Shown: positions 63,319 through 64,000 of the stretch, piece after piece
Layout: each line of letters opens with the position of its first letter
Numbering within the stretch: the first letter of the stretch is position 1
Source of the DNA: DAOUJI01 sp965197415
Lineage (GTDB): Bacteria > Chloroflexota > Dehalococcoidia > Lucifugimonadales > JAGWBF01
DNA length: 64,000 nt
Direction of reading: 5' to 3'
NCBI GenBank assembly: GCA_965197415.1
Contig: OZ240207.1
Span: forward strand, 1,302,001-1,366,000
Notes under the pieces: generated by a model
What the model was told of the DNA's origin: nothing
The model's database searches: none
Seen by the model: the letters and a program-made list of their open reading frames with translations, nothing else
Translations under genes and position numbers: made by a program

Positions 63319-64000
63319 ATGACCACAACTAGGAAAAGGGTAGCTTTCCTGGCCGGGCCCCGATCTTTGGGGGGGCCCACCGGGCCCAGGGTGCTAGCCG
63401 AGGCCCCACTTGATGTAGAGGCGACTATAGTGGATGCCACCCTGCCCGATGATGAGAAGGTTCGCCTTCTCCAGGATGTCGAGGCCATCGTCGTCATCTC
63501 CGAGCCCCTGGACTTCAGTTTCCTTCGTGGCTGCCCCAGCGTGAAGCTGGTCCAGTCGATTAGCGCGGGGAACGACCTCTTGGACCTCAAGTCCCTGGCC
63601 GAGTTGGGCATCCCTCTAGCCTCTAATGGGGGCTCCAACGCCACCGCCGTTGCGGAGTATGCCATCGCCCTGATGATCGCCGCTTCCAGGAAGATGATGA
63701 GCCACTGGCACAATATAGTGAACGAACGTCGCTGGAAAGAAGGGCTGGAAGGCCCGCCCGGAATAGAGATCACCGGCAAGACCGTCGGCATCGTAGGATT
63801 TGGAGCCATCGGGAAGAACGTAGCCAGATTGCTCAGGGGATTTGACACCGAGACCATCTACTACGACATGGTGGAGGTCCCATTGGACGTACGGACAGAG
63901 CTCATGGCTGAACCGGCGTCCCTGGAGGACGTGATGCGCCGGTCGGACATCGTGTCCCTCCATCTGCCCTACTATTCAAAGACACGGAAGATCATCGGGG
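63319..64000 (+). CDS. D-isomer-specific 2-hydroxyacid dehydrogenase, module 3 (cut by window end)
   Basis: The first 227 residues of a third paralogue: MTTTRKRVAFLAGPRSLGG, then TVGIVGFGAIGKNVARLL for NAD(P). GFG replaces the GLG of the other two, and the region after HWHNIVNERRW differs from their QW(H/Y)NVHKERRW. The catalytic Arg, Glu and His lie beyond the window. AAAAGGAGG precedes the ATG. It is the last visible gene of module 3. Confidence 0.85.
   Translation, partial: MTTTRKRVAFLAGPRSLGGPTGPRVLAEAPLDVEATIVDATLPDDEKVRLLQDVEAIVVISEPLDFSFLRGCPSVKLVQSISAGNDLLDLKSLAELGIPLASNGGSNATAVAEYAIALMIAASRKMMSHWHNIVNERRWKEGLEGPPGIEITGKTVGIVGFGAIGKNVARLLRGFDTETIYYDMVEVPLDVRTELMAEPASLEDVMRRSDIVSLHLPYYSKTRKIIG

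Noticed and set aside
1..64000. Prophage, CRISPR array, toxin-antitoxin or biosynthetic gene cluster
   Set aside because: No integrase, phage, Cas, toxin or synthase-type gene and no regularly spaced repeats were seen.

Overview
Gene-dense, GC-rich bacterial DNA with no rRNA, tRNA, CRISPR array or transposase that I can see. The lipoproteins carry long Thr/Pro/Ala-rich spacers after the lipobox, and the content is dominated by families of closely related catabolic paralogues: amidohydrolase-2 enzymes, SMP-30 lactonases, D-2-hydroxyacid dehydrogenases, NHL propellers, thiolase/DUF35 proteins and peptide-family ABC importers. Together these suggest a Chloroflexota genome, perhaps a Dehalococcoidia/SAR202-type heterotroph. 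That assignment is inference from content only.

Layout. (1) 1-7.8 kb, minus strand: a TRAP transporter (large permease cut by the window edge, small permease, long substrate-binding lipoprotein), a small membrane protein, an NCS2 permease with a C-terminal cytosolic domain, and an MFS exporter. (2) 7.8-12.5 kb: sparse, with a small orphan protein, two stand-alone Rieske proteins and an N-acyl-D-amino-acid deacylase-like enzyme. (3) 12.8-14.9 kb: tandem HpaI-type aldolases. (4) 15-29 kb: module 1, a solute-binding lipoprotein, VOC protein, amidohydrolase-2, SMP-30 lactonase, 2-hydroxyacid dehydrogenase and second amidohydrolase-2, then two permease pairs and a second binding protein. (5) 29.6-34.3 kb: three thiolase-fold paralogues and one DUF35 partner, with a MITE-like element between two of them. 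(6) 34.7-38 kb: sulfatase-like hydrolase, methyltransferase and small-molecule kinase. (7) 38.7-46.5 kb, minus: module 2 (NHL propeller, binding protein, SMP-30, dehydrogenase, permease pair). (8) 47-54.5 kb: amidohydrolase-2, NHL propeller, cyclic amidohydrolase, phosphonoacetate-hydrolase-like enzyme and a Baeyer-Villiger-type monooxygenase. (9) 54.5-64 kb: module 3 (permease pair, divergent binding protein, NHL propeller, amidohydrolase-2, LLM flavin oxidoreductase, SMP-30, and a dehydrogenase cut by the window end).

How the genes may work together (inference): each module couples import by a peptide-family ABC transporter to hydrolysis, lactone opening and 2-hydroxyacid oxidation. Flavin oxygenases could make the lactones, and aldolase/thiolase-fold enzymes could cleave the products. 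Four binding proteins and four permease pairs occur with no ATPase gene, so they must use ATPases encoded elsewhere. Several decayed gene pieces (13.7, 38.4, 44.4 and 46.6-46.8 kb) show that the region grew by repeated duplication and partial deletion of these modules. The substrate is unknown.
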